A DNA stretch of 55,029 nucleotides from a virus, in IMG/VR virus record IMGVR_UViG_3300020470_002235, positions 1 through 55,029 of that record; one strand, 5' to 3'. Under the pieces are notes generated by a model, which was not told the origin of the DNA, searched no databases, and worked only from the letters and a program-made list of their open reading frames with translations. This document shows positions 7,025 through 12,983 of this stretch, in pieces (position 1 is the stretch's first letter; each line of letters opens with the position of its first letter). The position numbers and the translations under genes were made by a program.

Positions 7025-7868
7025 GATTCTCCTCAAGGAATTGATAAGACATATTATCACCTGTTGTGTTGTTATCAATTATGTCTGCGTGTTTCAAGTT
7101 AAAAGATATTGCAATTCTTTCATAGTCTTCTAGAATTTCTTGTGCAGGTTCTACTGAATGCATTATGTAAGAAGGCCAGAATAGAAACTCACCCTCTACT
7201 GGGTCATAATAGAATGAAGAATCACACCCCTCTACTCCGTCAAAAAATATATTTGGTTGGTCTTCTTTTGTAATAGTTCTATCTACTGCTTGGTGATTTG
7301 CGATTGCACCCATGTTTGGGTTGTAGAACTTTATTGGTTGGTTTGATTTCTCAGTCTTGACATAATATGTTCCTGATATGTGTGAGTTGACATGATTATG
7401 TGTTGCGTGAGAATGTGGGCCGTTGTAGATACTTATCCATGCGAACAAGTGTATATCATTTCTTGATAAATGACCTACTGGTTGTTCAAATACGTTTTGA
7501 CAAAATGCAATGTATGAATCCTTGATTTGATTTGAGAAAAATCTAAACCATTCCTCTCCGTGCATTTTGGTTCTTATCTCTTCGTTGAAATAGGTAGTGT
7601 ATTCTTGGAATACATCTCCGTCCTCTACTTCTCCTACAAGGTTTCTACAACTTTGTGCAACTTCTTCTATGTCTAGGTCTATTTGTCCCCTTAAGAATGG
7701 TGTAGGAAACATATTCATGATATAACCTTCTGCAGGTGTGTATGCGTGAGGTAGTGAACGACCTAGTTGGTCTTTTCTATCGAGACTGAAGGTTCCCTCA
7801 TACAGTATTTTTTCTTCTTTTTGTTCGTTCTCTTCCCTACGAACTTCTTCCATCACTGGTGGTTTCAT
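7017..7868 (-). CDS. 2OG-Fe(II) oxygenase (TIGR02466/PF13759 type)
   Basis: 283 residues. The core HNHVNSHISGTYYV, then IKFYNPN, then EGEFLFWPSYIMHSVEP and RIAISFNLKH match the TIGR02466 family of putative 2-oxoglutarate/Fe(II) oxygenases common in marine phages and alphaproteobacteria. The two histidines near 160 and the histidine in the MHSVEP segment are the likely iron ligands. First of three tandem oxygenases. It overlaps the upstream 63-aa gene by 32 bases. Confidence 0.8.
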   Translation of the reverse strand: MKPPVMEEVRREENEQKEEKILYEGTFSLDRKDQLGRSLPHAYTPAEGYIMNMFPTPFLRGQIDLDIEEVAQSCRNLVGEVEDGDVFQEYTTYFNEEIRTKMHGEEWFRFFSNQIKDSYIAFCQNVFEQPVGHLSRNDIHLFAWISIYNGPHSHATHNHVNSHISGTYYVKTEKSNQPIKFYNPNMGAIANHQAVDRTITKEDQPNIFFDGVEGCDSSFYYDPVEGEFLFWPSYIMHSVEPAQEILEDYERIAISFNLKHADIIDNNTTGDNMSYQFLEENHG

Positions 7869-8028
7869 AATAATATTTCTCTTTATACTTTTCTTTTAAC
7901 CAATCATTCCATTTCGCAACATAATCTTCTTTATCTAGTCTATCAGGTGCTGATATTGGGTCATTGTTTTCGTCACAATAATCTAACCACATTCTTGTGC
8001 AGAATGAATCAAAATAATCTTCATTCAT
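7837..8028 (-). CDS. Small FCTxMW-motif protein (63 aa)
   Basis: 63 residues, acidic N-terminus with FDSFCTRMWLDYCDENND followed by a lysine/tyrosine-rich tail. It is paralogous to the protein at 10228-10419 (FNEFCTHMWAENCHERR), sharing F-x-x-FCT-x-MW-x-x-x-C. Cysteines at matching positions could bind metal. Function unknown. ATGAATGA overlap with the upstream membrane gene. Confidence 0.55.
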   Translation of the reverse strand: MNEDYFDSFCTRMWLDYCDENNDPISAPDRLDKEDYVAKWNDWLKEKYKEKYYYETTSDGRSS

Positions 8029-8191
8029 TGGCTTCTACAGTTGTTGCGTACGCATAGAAACCTATTATAAATGCAATTAGTACTACTGGATTTTCCAGTG
8101 CAGTAAAGAATTGTCCTAAAAAATCCCACCCAGTTAATGCTTGTATTGCAACACACAAACCAAATATTCCTGCATATATTTTCCAAATCAT
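8021..8191 (-). CDS. Small two-helix membrane protein (56 aa)
   Basis: 56 residues with two hydrophobic segments (IYAGIFGLCVAIQAL and VVLIAFIIGFYAYA) joined by a short loop, a holin-like topology. It overlaps the lipoprotein gene upstream by 4 bases (ATGA) and the 63-aa gene downstream by 8. Being directly after the spanin pair, it is a plausible holin or other lysis-linked protein, but this rests on context. Confidence 0.5.
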   Translation of the reverse strand: MIWKIYAGIFGLCVAIQALTGWDFLGQFFTALENPVVLIAFIIGFYAYATTVEANE

Positions 8192-8685
8192 TTCTCTACC
8201 TCTGCTACTATTGCTTGAGAACCATCTTTCATGGTTACATTACGATACACTACAATCACTTCTCCGAGTTGTTTAATGTATCTCTTAATCTCTTGGTTGT
8301 TCCTAATCATAACCTTATAGTCTCCAATAGTGGTTGCAACAAATACAACTTCACCGTTATTCATATCTTTCATTTCATCTAGAAATCTATCCAAATATGT
8401 ATAACCCTCAGGCCATTCAGGATTCTCTTTTTCTTCCCACGCACAAGTCTTAGGTCTTTTTTCTGTTCCGTCTTCTTGTACAACTTTCTTACATGGGTTG
8501 GCGATTCTCGCTTCTGATACCACATACCATTTTGGTGGTTGTAGGTCTAAAGGTCTAGGAAGTGTGGGTTGAATTATATCAATCTCAACTGGTTTTGAGA
8601 CTATATTTACTTTCTTCTCAGGTAATAACGAACAACTACTCGCTAGTATCGTCAGACTCAAGATTGCTAATGTCTTTAGTGTCAT
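8188..8685 (-). CDS. Outer-membrane lipoprotein, probable o-spanin (Rz1-like)
   Basis: 165 residues with a lipoprotein signal (TLAILSLTILASSC, acylated cysteine at 18) and a proline-rich region (IIQPTLPRPLDLQPPKWYVV) right after it, as in Rz1-type outer-membrane spanins. The C-terminal half (GEVVFVATTIGDYKVM and IRRYI-like helix) is longer than lambda Rz1. Its start is embedded in the end of the upstream gene by 50 bases in another frame, the classical Rz/Rz1 arrangement. Role: fusing inner and outer membranes at lysis. Confidence 0.6.
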   Translation of the reverse strand: MTLKTLAILSLTILASSCSLLPEKKVNIVSKPVEIDIIQPTLPRPLDLQPPKWYVVSEARIANPCKKVVQEDGTEKRPKTCAWEEKENPEWPEGYTYLDRFLDEMKDMNNGEVVFVATTIGDYKVMIRNNQEIKRYIKQLGEVIVVYRNVTMKDGSQAIVAEVEK

Positions 8686-9019
8686 TTTCTATCCCCTCTA
8701 TTACTTCAACCGTTCCTGCGTTAAATCTATTCTCCATTAATCCTGGCTTGACGGTTGCAAGTTTTTCAAAATTGTGTTTTGAAAGGATTGATAGATATTT
8801 CTCTTTGTCTGCCTCGATTTCTGCGTTCTTTCGAGTCATGTTCTGAAGTGCTTTTGTTTGACGTTCGAAGTTCTCTTTGATTGCTTCGATTGCCTGTTTC
8901 TGTTCTTCCACTGCACTCTCTAATGCAATGTTATTTGCACTTAGTGTTTGGTTTTGGGTGTAAAGGTAATAAGAACTTAATCCGAGTACCAGTATTATCC
9001 CTATAAAAAACTGTTGCAT
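8636..9019 (-). CDS. Probable i-spanin (Rz-like)
   Basis: 127 residues: an N-terminal membrane anchor (FFIGIILVLGLSSYYLY) followed by a long periplasmic coiled coil (about 30-85, EQKQAIEAIKENFERQTKAL) and a segment LATVKPGLMENRFNAGT that I recall from Rz-like proteins of marine T4-like phages. Size and topology fit an inner-membrane spanin. It overlaps the lipoprotein gene, which supports pairing as an i-/o-spanin complex. Confidence 0.62.
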   Translation of the reverse strand: MQQFFIGIILVLGLSSYYLYTQNQTLSANNIALESAVEEQKQAIEAIKENFERQTKALQNMTRKNAEIEADKEKYLSILSKHNFEKLATVKPGLMENRFNAGTVEVIEGIENDTKDISNLESDDTSE

Positions 9020-9020
9020 A

Positions 9021-9254
9021 TTATAACTCCACTATGCGATAATCAAGACCACTTGAACTCCTTAGTTCAACAATCTTCTTATCTGAATCTTTGAATTTAA
9101 GATGTTTCTCTTTTTGTATAAGAATCTTCTTGGAGATATATTCGTCCTTAAACACATTTCCTGTTAAATCTTGTGTTCTAAAAACGGTTATTTTGTATTC
9201 GGGTGCAAAGTAATACTTTATTGCATTCCAAATTTTTATTATTCTTTTCTTCAC
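9021..9254 (-). CDS. Small basic hypothetical protein (77 aa)
   Basis: 77 residues beginning with a GTG codon, preceded by GAGGAA at good spacing. Basic, with an aromatic N-terminus (IIKIWNAIKYYFAPE) and beta-rich remainder; no membrane segment. No family recognised. It ends one base before the spanin start. A CTAAATA late-type box lies upstream at about 9294-9302. Confidence 0.5.
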   Translation of the reverse strand: MKKRIIKIWNAIKYYFAPEYKITVFRTQDLTGNVFKDEYISKKILIQKEKHLKFKDSDKKIVELRSSSGLDYRIVEL

Positions 9255-9270
9255 GATAATTCCTCTTACA

Positions 9271-9296
9271 AATAGACACCCCGAAGGGTGTCTATT
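9271..9296 (-). terminator. Hairpin terminator with UUCG loop
   Basis: An 11-bp perfect stem (AATAGACACCC with GGGTGTCTATT) closed by a TTCG tetraloop on the minus-strand RNA, located after the HTH gene and before the next ribosome-binding site. Only a few T follow, so it may attenuate rather than stop transcription or protect RNA ends. Confidence 0.65.
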
Positions 9297-9321
9297 ATTT
9301 AGTTAACTAAAAAGTTACATT

Positions 9322-9579
9322 TTAGCTATCATAAGTGAATAGTTCACCACCATTCACAGCTGCTTGACCTGCGGCCAAGATAGCTGCTGAAGGAGCACCT
9401 ATTCTGTAGAATGTATTGCCACCAATAACATTCGTGTAGATGACATGACCCTGAGATTGTAACTTACCAATAGTTCTAGCTGGTGAAGTTAAATCGAAAC
9501 GATTTCTCAGTGTAGTCCATGCTACGTTTTTACCTTTTGAAAGTAGGTTTAACACTTTTTGCGTTTTGGATAAAGCCAT
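9322..9579 (-). CDS. Winged-helix/HTH-type small DNA-binding protein
   Basis: 85 residues. The N-terminal 60 (KTQKVLNLLSKGKNVAWTTL, RNRFDLTSPARTIGKLQSQG, HVIYTN) read as a winged helix-turn-helix: helix, recognition helix ending at GKL..QG, then a beta hairpin. The alanine-rich tail resembles homologues I recall in marine T4-like phages. Likely a transcription factor or DNA-associated protein. It has its own promoter-bounded position, with a hairpin terminator after it. Confidence 0.68.
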   Translation of the reverse strand: MALSKTQKVLNLLSKGKNVAWTTLRNRFDLTSPARTIGKLQSQGHVIYTNVIGGNTFYRIGAPSAAILAAGQAAVNGGELFTYDS

Positions 9580-9663
9580 TATATTTTTCTCCTAATATAA
9601 GCGATGGTACTTTCCCAAGTCCATCTATTCATTCAACTTAATTGTTGAATTTGTGAGAAGAAA

Positions 9664-10167
9664 TTAAACTACAGACATACCGTTTCTTAATTTCTTCAAT
9701 TCTTTTATAGTATCGGCGGCACTAGTGTGGAGTATTCCGATTCCACCATTTGCCTCCCACGCTTCTATGTTCTTAGGTCTGTCATCTATAAGTACTGAAC
9801 CCTCAAATGCAAACATTGCTTTTTGACTACCAGTCATTGTACAAGTAACAACAACAGAAGGACTAACAAATTCCCTAATCCATTCGTTCTTGTCATACAC
9901 TACCAACTCTCTGTTAACAACCCCTGCGGCTGTTAATATTTCCCAAGGCAATCTTGTGTGTCTAATATATGCAACCAAGTCGTGCATATCTTCCATAGGT
10001 GGTAGTTTTCTGAATAGTCTTTTGTTTGTGAGTTCTTCTTTCCTCGCATCATAGTCGTTTCTTCCGACTTCGTTGTTAGGAAATGGGTCGCCTGTGAGTG
10101 TTTCAACCCCTGTATTGAAGTCTGCGAGGACTCCGTCCATATCTACAAATATTCTTTTCACATTCAT
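9664..10167 (-). CDS. HAD-family 5'(3')-deoxyribonucleotidase-like phosphatase
   Basis: 167 residues with the HAD motif I DMDGVLADF at residues 9-17 (D9 nucleophile, D11 acid/base), motif II threonine in ILTAAG, and motif III/IV in SVLIDDRPKNIEAWEANGG. This matches the NT5C-like nucleotidase family that dephosphorylates (d)NMPs, and it fits with the phage's nucleotide metabolism (NrdA/B). AGGAA precedes the ATG. An early-type promoter at 10194-10223 starts about 20 bases upstream, so this gene is expected early. Confidence 0.8.
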   Translation of the reverse strand: MNVKRIFVDMDGVLADFNTGVETLTGDPFPNNEVGRNDYDARKEELTNKRLFRKLPPMEDMHDLVAYIRHTRLPWEILTAAGVVNRELVVYDKNEWIREFVSPSVVVTCTMTGSQKAMFAFEGSVLIDDRPKNIEAWEANGGIGILHTSAADTIKELKKLRNGMSVV

Positions 10168-10193
10168 AATATATTCCTTTCCATTACGTTAAT

Positions 10194-10223
10194 AGCTTAA
10201 CATAATATACCAGTCATTGTCAA
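10194..10223 (-). promoter_or_regulatory. Early-type promoter TTGACAATGACT / TGTTAAGCT
   Basis: Minus strand TTGACA (10218-10223), then ATGACT, and TGTTAAGCT with TAAGCT at 10194-10199 after an 18-base spacer. It is nearly identical in both boxes to 583-612, in front of an unrelated gene. Predicted start about 10187, giving a short leader with AGGAA before the HAD gene's ATG. Confidence 0.65.
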
Positions 10224-10227
10224 GCTT

Positions 10228-10419
10228 TTAAGCTGTAAAAATACGTCCGTTTTTAAGGAATTTACTGTATTCTGACTCTAGGTAGGTCTTGTTATGACCG
10301 AAATTAATGTATTCTTCCAAAGTGGAGTATTCTTTGTCTCCCATTTGTCTTCTTTCGTGACAATTCTCTGCCCACATATGGGTACAAAATTCATTAAAAG
10401 TCATTTTATTCTCACTCAT
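10228..10419 (-). CDS. Small FCTxMW-motif protein (63 aa)
   Basis: 63 residues from the ATG chosen at 10419 (MSENKMTFNEFCTHMW). It is paralogous to 7837-8028. Alternative starts are 10440, which lies upstream of the promoter's predicted start, and 10404, which best matches the paralogue's length. A TATAAT box at 10427-10432 places the mRNA start at about 10420, so the 10419 ATG would be leaderless. Cysteines at conserved spacing; function unknown. Confidence 0.5.
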   Translation of the reverse strand: MSENKMTFNEFCTHMWAENCHERRQMGDKEYSTLEEYINFGHNKTYLESEYSKFLKNGRIFTA

Positions 10420-10426
10420 AGTATCT

Positions 10427-10465
10427 ATTATACCACCCATTATAGGTCGCTGTAAAGGTGTTTTT
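10427..10465 (-). promoter_or_regulatory. A-tract/CACC promoter (second class)
   Basis: Minus strand AAAAAACACC then TTTACAG (TTACAG at 10450-10455), 17 bases, TATAAT at 10427-10432. The same layout occurs before uvsX, gp43, gp61, peroxiredoxin and the hsp20 leader. It overlaps the 3' end of the metallopeptidase gene. Confidence 0.6.
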
Positions 10466-10905
10466 TAAATAAATTTATCTCTTCCAACCCAAAACATATT
10501 GTAGATTTTAGACTCCATTTTGTATGCTTCTTTCTCCCAAGGCTGAAGGGAATATGGTGTTTTTACATAATATTTTCTCTTGAATCTTTGCAATTTGGGT
10601 GATAATTCCCCTTTGATGAACTGTTTTGCGTGGATTAGTTCGTGTGCGAGGTTTAACATCATTTGGTCATGGGTAAATTTCTTACTATTTTCGTCAAATC
10701 TGTTGAGTTCTATGTCCACGTCTTTTTTAGTACCTGCACAAGTGGCATAATGGTACTCTTCCGATTCAGGTTTAATAGACACTATGTGTAACGAAAGGTC
10801 TATATTACGTCTTAATCTTGGGTGCAAGTGATATATCACGTCTTCAATGTAATTGTATATGTCTTTCTTTCTTGCAATCTGACCCGAAATGTCGATGTTT
10901 ATCAT
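10465..10905 (-). CDS. Zinc metallopeptidase-like protein (HExxH)
   Basis: 146 residues. LAHELIHAKQFIKGEL (about residues 87-102) is a zincin HExxH helix, and a downstream PWEKEAY supplies a possible third ligand glutamate, as in SprT/M48-like small phage peptidases. No signal peptide, so cytoplasmic. It overlaps the zinc-ribbon gene upstream by 4 bases (ATGA). Substrate unknown. Confidence 0.65.
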   Translation of the reverse strand: MINIDISGQIARKKDIYNYIEDVIYHLHPRLRRNIDLSLHIVSIKPESEEYHYATCAGTKKDVDIELNRFDENSKKFTHDQMMLNLAHELIHAKQFIKGELSPKLQRFKRKYYVKTPYSLQPWEKEAYKMESKIYNMFWVGRDKFI

Positions 10906-11063
10906 TCCGTTTCAACCTCATCTAATAGTTCTACTTCAAGTTCACTCACTTCCTCTCCACAAAAAGGACAAAAATCTATATCATATTGATGTGAATCCAT
11001 TTCATGATGAACTTCACTCTCACTTTTACAAGCATTACAATGTACTCTATAAATCTGTATCAT
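10902..11063 (-). CDS. Small zinc-ribbon protein (53 aa)
   Basis: 53 residues with two CxxC knuckles, CNAC near residue 9 and CPFC near residue 32, a classical zinc ribbon, followed by a very acidic tail. GGAG precedes the ATG at 11063. ATGA overlap with the metallopeptidase downstream suggests the two zinc proteins are translated together. Could be a transcription- or replication-associated adaptor. Confidence 0.6.
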   Translation of the reverse strand: MIQIYRVHCNACKSESEVHHEMDSHQYDIDFCPFCGEEVSELEVELLDEVETE

Positions 11064-11298
11064 GTAACTTTTCTCCTAATATTTCTTCCCATGCATTATC
11101 AAAAGACTTCTTCTTTCCGTTAAGTGTAATGAATGGAACCACATGAGGTTCTATTGCAGCCTTTTGAAAATCTTCTCCTTGTATGTATATGCGAACTTCG
11201 TTCTCTATAATATCAAGAGTCTTTAATAGGTGTGTGATTCTCATGTCTTCAACACCCTGTTCATTTCTAGGATTTAGATATGCGTGGATTTGTCTCAT
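11047..11298 (-). CDS. Small hypothetical protein (83 aa)
   Basis: 83 residues, soluble, mixed alpha/beta (YLNPRNEQGVEDMRITHLLK, then VVPFITLNGKKKSFDNAWEE). No family recognised. It overlaps the zinc-ribbon gene by 17 bases and the upstream 50-aa gene by 4 (ATGA), so it is part of a coupled run of small genes. Confidence 0.5.
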   Translation of the reverse strand: MRQIHAYLNPRNEQGVEDMRITHLLKTLDIIENEVRIYIQGEDFQKAAIEPHVVPFITLNGKKKSFDNAWEEILGEKLHDTDL

Positions 11299-11447
11299 TG
11301 TTCAGTTGGACATATGAATGTCCCGTCTTTATCGTTATAACAAAGTCCGTCTAATATTTCTATAGTCGAACATGATGTGGGAAATAACGCAAGAAAAAAT
11401 ATGCAGAATATTATACCAATAGTACTTATTATGTCATACCATTTCAT
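11295..11447 (-). CDS. Small membrane/lipoprotein-like peptide (50 aa)
   Basis: 50 residues: a hydrophobic segment (IISTIGIIFCIFFLALF) ending in PTSC, followed by a short polar tail with two further cysteines. A lipoprotein or membrane-anchored periplasmic peptide is possible, but the lipobox is imperfect. ATGA overlaps on both sides with neighbouring genes support that it is translated. Confidence 0.5.
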   Translation of the reverse strand: MKWYDIISTIGIIFCIFFLALFPTSCSTIEILDGLCYNDKDGTFICPTEQ

Positions 11448-11656
11448 AGTTTAACTGCGAGTAATATAAAGATTCCAAACATAATAATGTTTGCAAAAAA
11501 CATTAGACCTGCGAGTATAGTGTGATACCAAATCCACCTAGTCTTGTATGCGTTTTCTATTGTTAAATCATCAGGGTCAGGTGAATCGTCTATTTGTTTT
11601 TGTACTAAATCGTCTTCTTCTTTACTACCCCATAATATTTGATACCATTTCTTCAT
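11444..11656 (-). CDS. Single-pass membrane protein (70 aa)
   Basis: 70 residues starting MKKWYQILWGSKEEDD: a cytoplasmic acidic N-terminal half and a C-terminal membrane helix (YHTILAGLMFFANIIMFGIF). The ATG at 11656 shares bases with the glutaredoxin stop (TAATG); the longer frame would start with TTG. Function unknown. Confidence 0.55.
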   Translation of the reverse strand: MKKWYQILWGSKEEDDLVQKQIDDSPDPDDLTIENAYKTRWIWYHTILAGLMFFANIIMFGIFILLAVKL

Positions 11657-11889
11657 TAGTAACCACCATCTCCCGAATGCCAAGTTTGAAATTCTTGGTA
11701 TCCACCAACGTATTCTTCGTCTGCAGTTATTTGAGGGAATGTTCTTGCGTTAGGAAATTTCTCAAAGAGTTCTTCTCTTGTGAAGTCAACGTCTAATTGG
11801 TAATATTCATAATCGTATCCTTCTCGTTCTGCAAGTGCTTTTGCTTTATCACAAAAAGGACATTGTGGTTTTCCATATATTTTTATCAT
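11656..11889 (-). CDS. Glutaredoxin
   Basis: 77 residues with the redox site CPFC at residues 10-13 (KPQCPFCDKAKALAE), a cis-proline strand (ARTFPQIT) and the GG-Y glutathione-binding end (YVGGYQEF). Small class I glutaredoxin, a thiol reductant for ribonucleotide reductase. It directly follows nrdB with a 4-base overlap, as grx/nrdC genes do in T4-like phages. Confidence 0.9.
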   Translation of the reverse strand: MIKIYGKPQCPFCDKAKALAEREGYDYEYYQLDVDFTREELFEKFPNARTFPQITADEEYVGGYQEFQTWHSGDGGY

Positions 11890-12983
11890 AATTTAAATCC
11901 TTTGAATGAGTCGTCTTTAACATCTTGTTTAATACCACCGATAACATACGACTCAATCTCTGTCTCTTGTGGTGCATTCTGTAATCCTCTACTGTTGAAC
12001 CAGTGTGTAGTCCAAGGCAATGGATTATTAGTAGAACTTCTGTCATATATAGGGTTTAGTCCTATTGCTCTCAATCTCTTGTTTGCAATGAACTCAACGT
12101 AGTATCCAAGTAGGTGTGTGGATAAACCAATCATTGAACCATATTTGAATAGAAACTCAGCCCAATCTTTTTCTTGTTTGACTGCATCTTCATACATCTC
12201 ATACACTTCTTTTTCTGAATCTTTCATGACCTTTAACATGACTTTATCTTTCTCATGATTCTGATAACACTTCAATATGTGTTGTGTAATTGCAAGGTGT
12301 TGTGCTTCGTCTCTTGCGATTAGTGATATGATTTTTGCACTCCCTTCCATAAGTTTTGCTTCTCCGAATGCGAATGAACACGCAAAAGAAACGAAGAAAC
12401 GTATCCCTTCTAAGATATTAACTGATACTAGTGCAAGGTAAAGTGCCTTATAAAGGTCGTAATCGTTAATTTTATGACCCATTAATTTACGTCTTCCTAT
12501 GTCAATGAAGTCATCATATTTTTTTGTAACCGATTCTGCACGAGCGATAATAGCTTTCTCTTCTAGTATAGTGTCAAACACCTCACTTGGGTCTGAATAA
12601 ACATTCTTTATAATGTGAGTGTAACTTCTTGAGTGGATTGTTTCCATAAAGTCCCATGTGATTATACATGATTCCAATTCAGGGATTGTTACGAATGGTA
12701 GAAATGCGATTGCAGGAGCACGTCCTTGAACACTATCCAGTAGTGTTTGGTATCTTAAATTAGAAGTGAAGATATGTTTTTGTGCTTCATTTAGTGTTTG
12801 ATAATCACTTCTATCTTTTTGTAAGGATACTTCTTCAGGTCTCCAAAAGAATCCCAACTGTCTCTGCGTGAGTTTATCAAATATGGGATACTTGAACTCG
12901 TCAAATCTTTGTGTGTTTAGTTCTTCTCCAAAGAATATCTTTTCTTTTGTGAAGTCAATTTTCTTTTTATTAAATACGGTCAT
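11886..12983 (-). CDS. nrdB: Ribonucleotide reductase class Ia small subunit
   Basis: 365 residues of the NrdB ferritin-like fold, which houses the di-iron/tyrosyl radical cofactor. Seen: FWRPEEVSLQKDR near the start, the ligand helix ITWDFMETIHSRSYTHII, EGIRFFVSFACSFAFGE and the last ligand helix IARDEAQHLAITQHIL. It forms the holoenzyme with NrdA to make dNDPs for phage replication. Unusually, an oxygenase-methyltransferase gene separates it from nrdA; it overlaps that gene by 4 bases and glutaredoxin by 4. Confidence 0.95.
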   Translation of the reverse strand: MTVFNKKKIDFTKEKIFFGEELNTQRFDEFKYPIFDKLTQRQLGFFWRPEEVSLQKDRSDYQTLNEAQKHIFTSNLRYQTLLDSVQGRAPAIAFLPFVTIPELESCIITWDFMETIHSRSYTHIIKNVYSDPSEVFDTILEEKAIIARAESVTKKYDDFIDIGRRKLMGHKINDYDLYKALYLALVSVNILEGIRFFVSFACSFAFGEAKLMEGSAKIISLIARDEAQHLAITQHILKCYQNHEKDKVMLKVMKDSEKEVYEMYEDAVKQEKDWAEFLFKYGSMIGLSTHLLGYYVEFIANKRLRAIGLNPIYDRSSTNNPLPWTTHWFNSRGLQNAPQETEIESYVIGGIKQDVKDDSFKGFKL

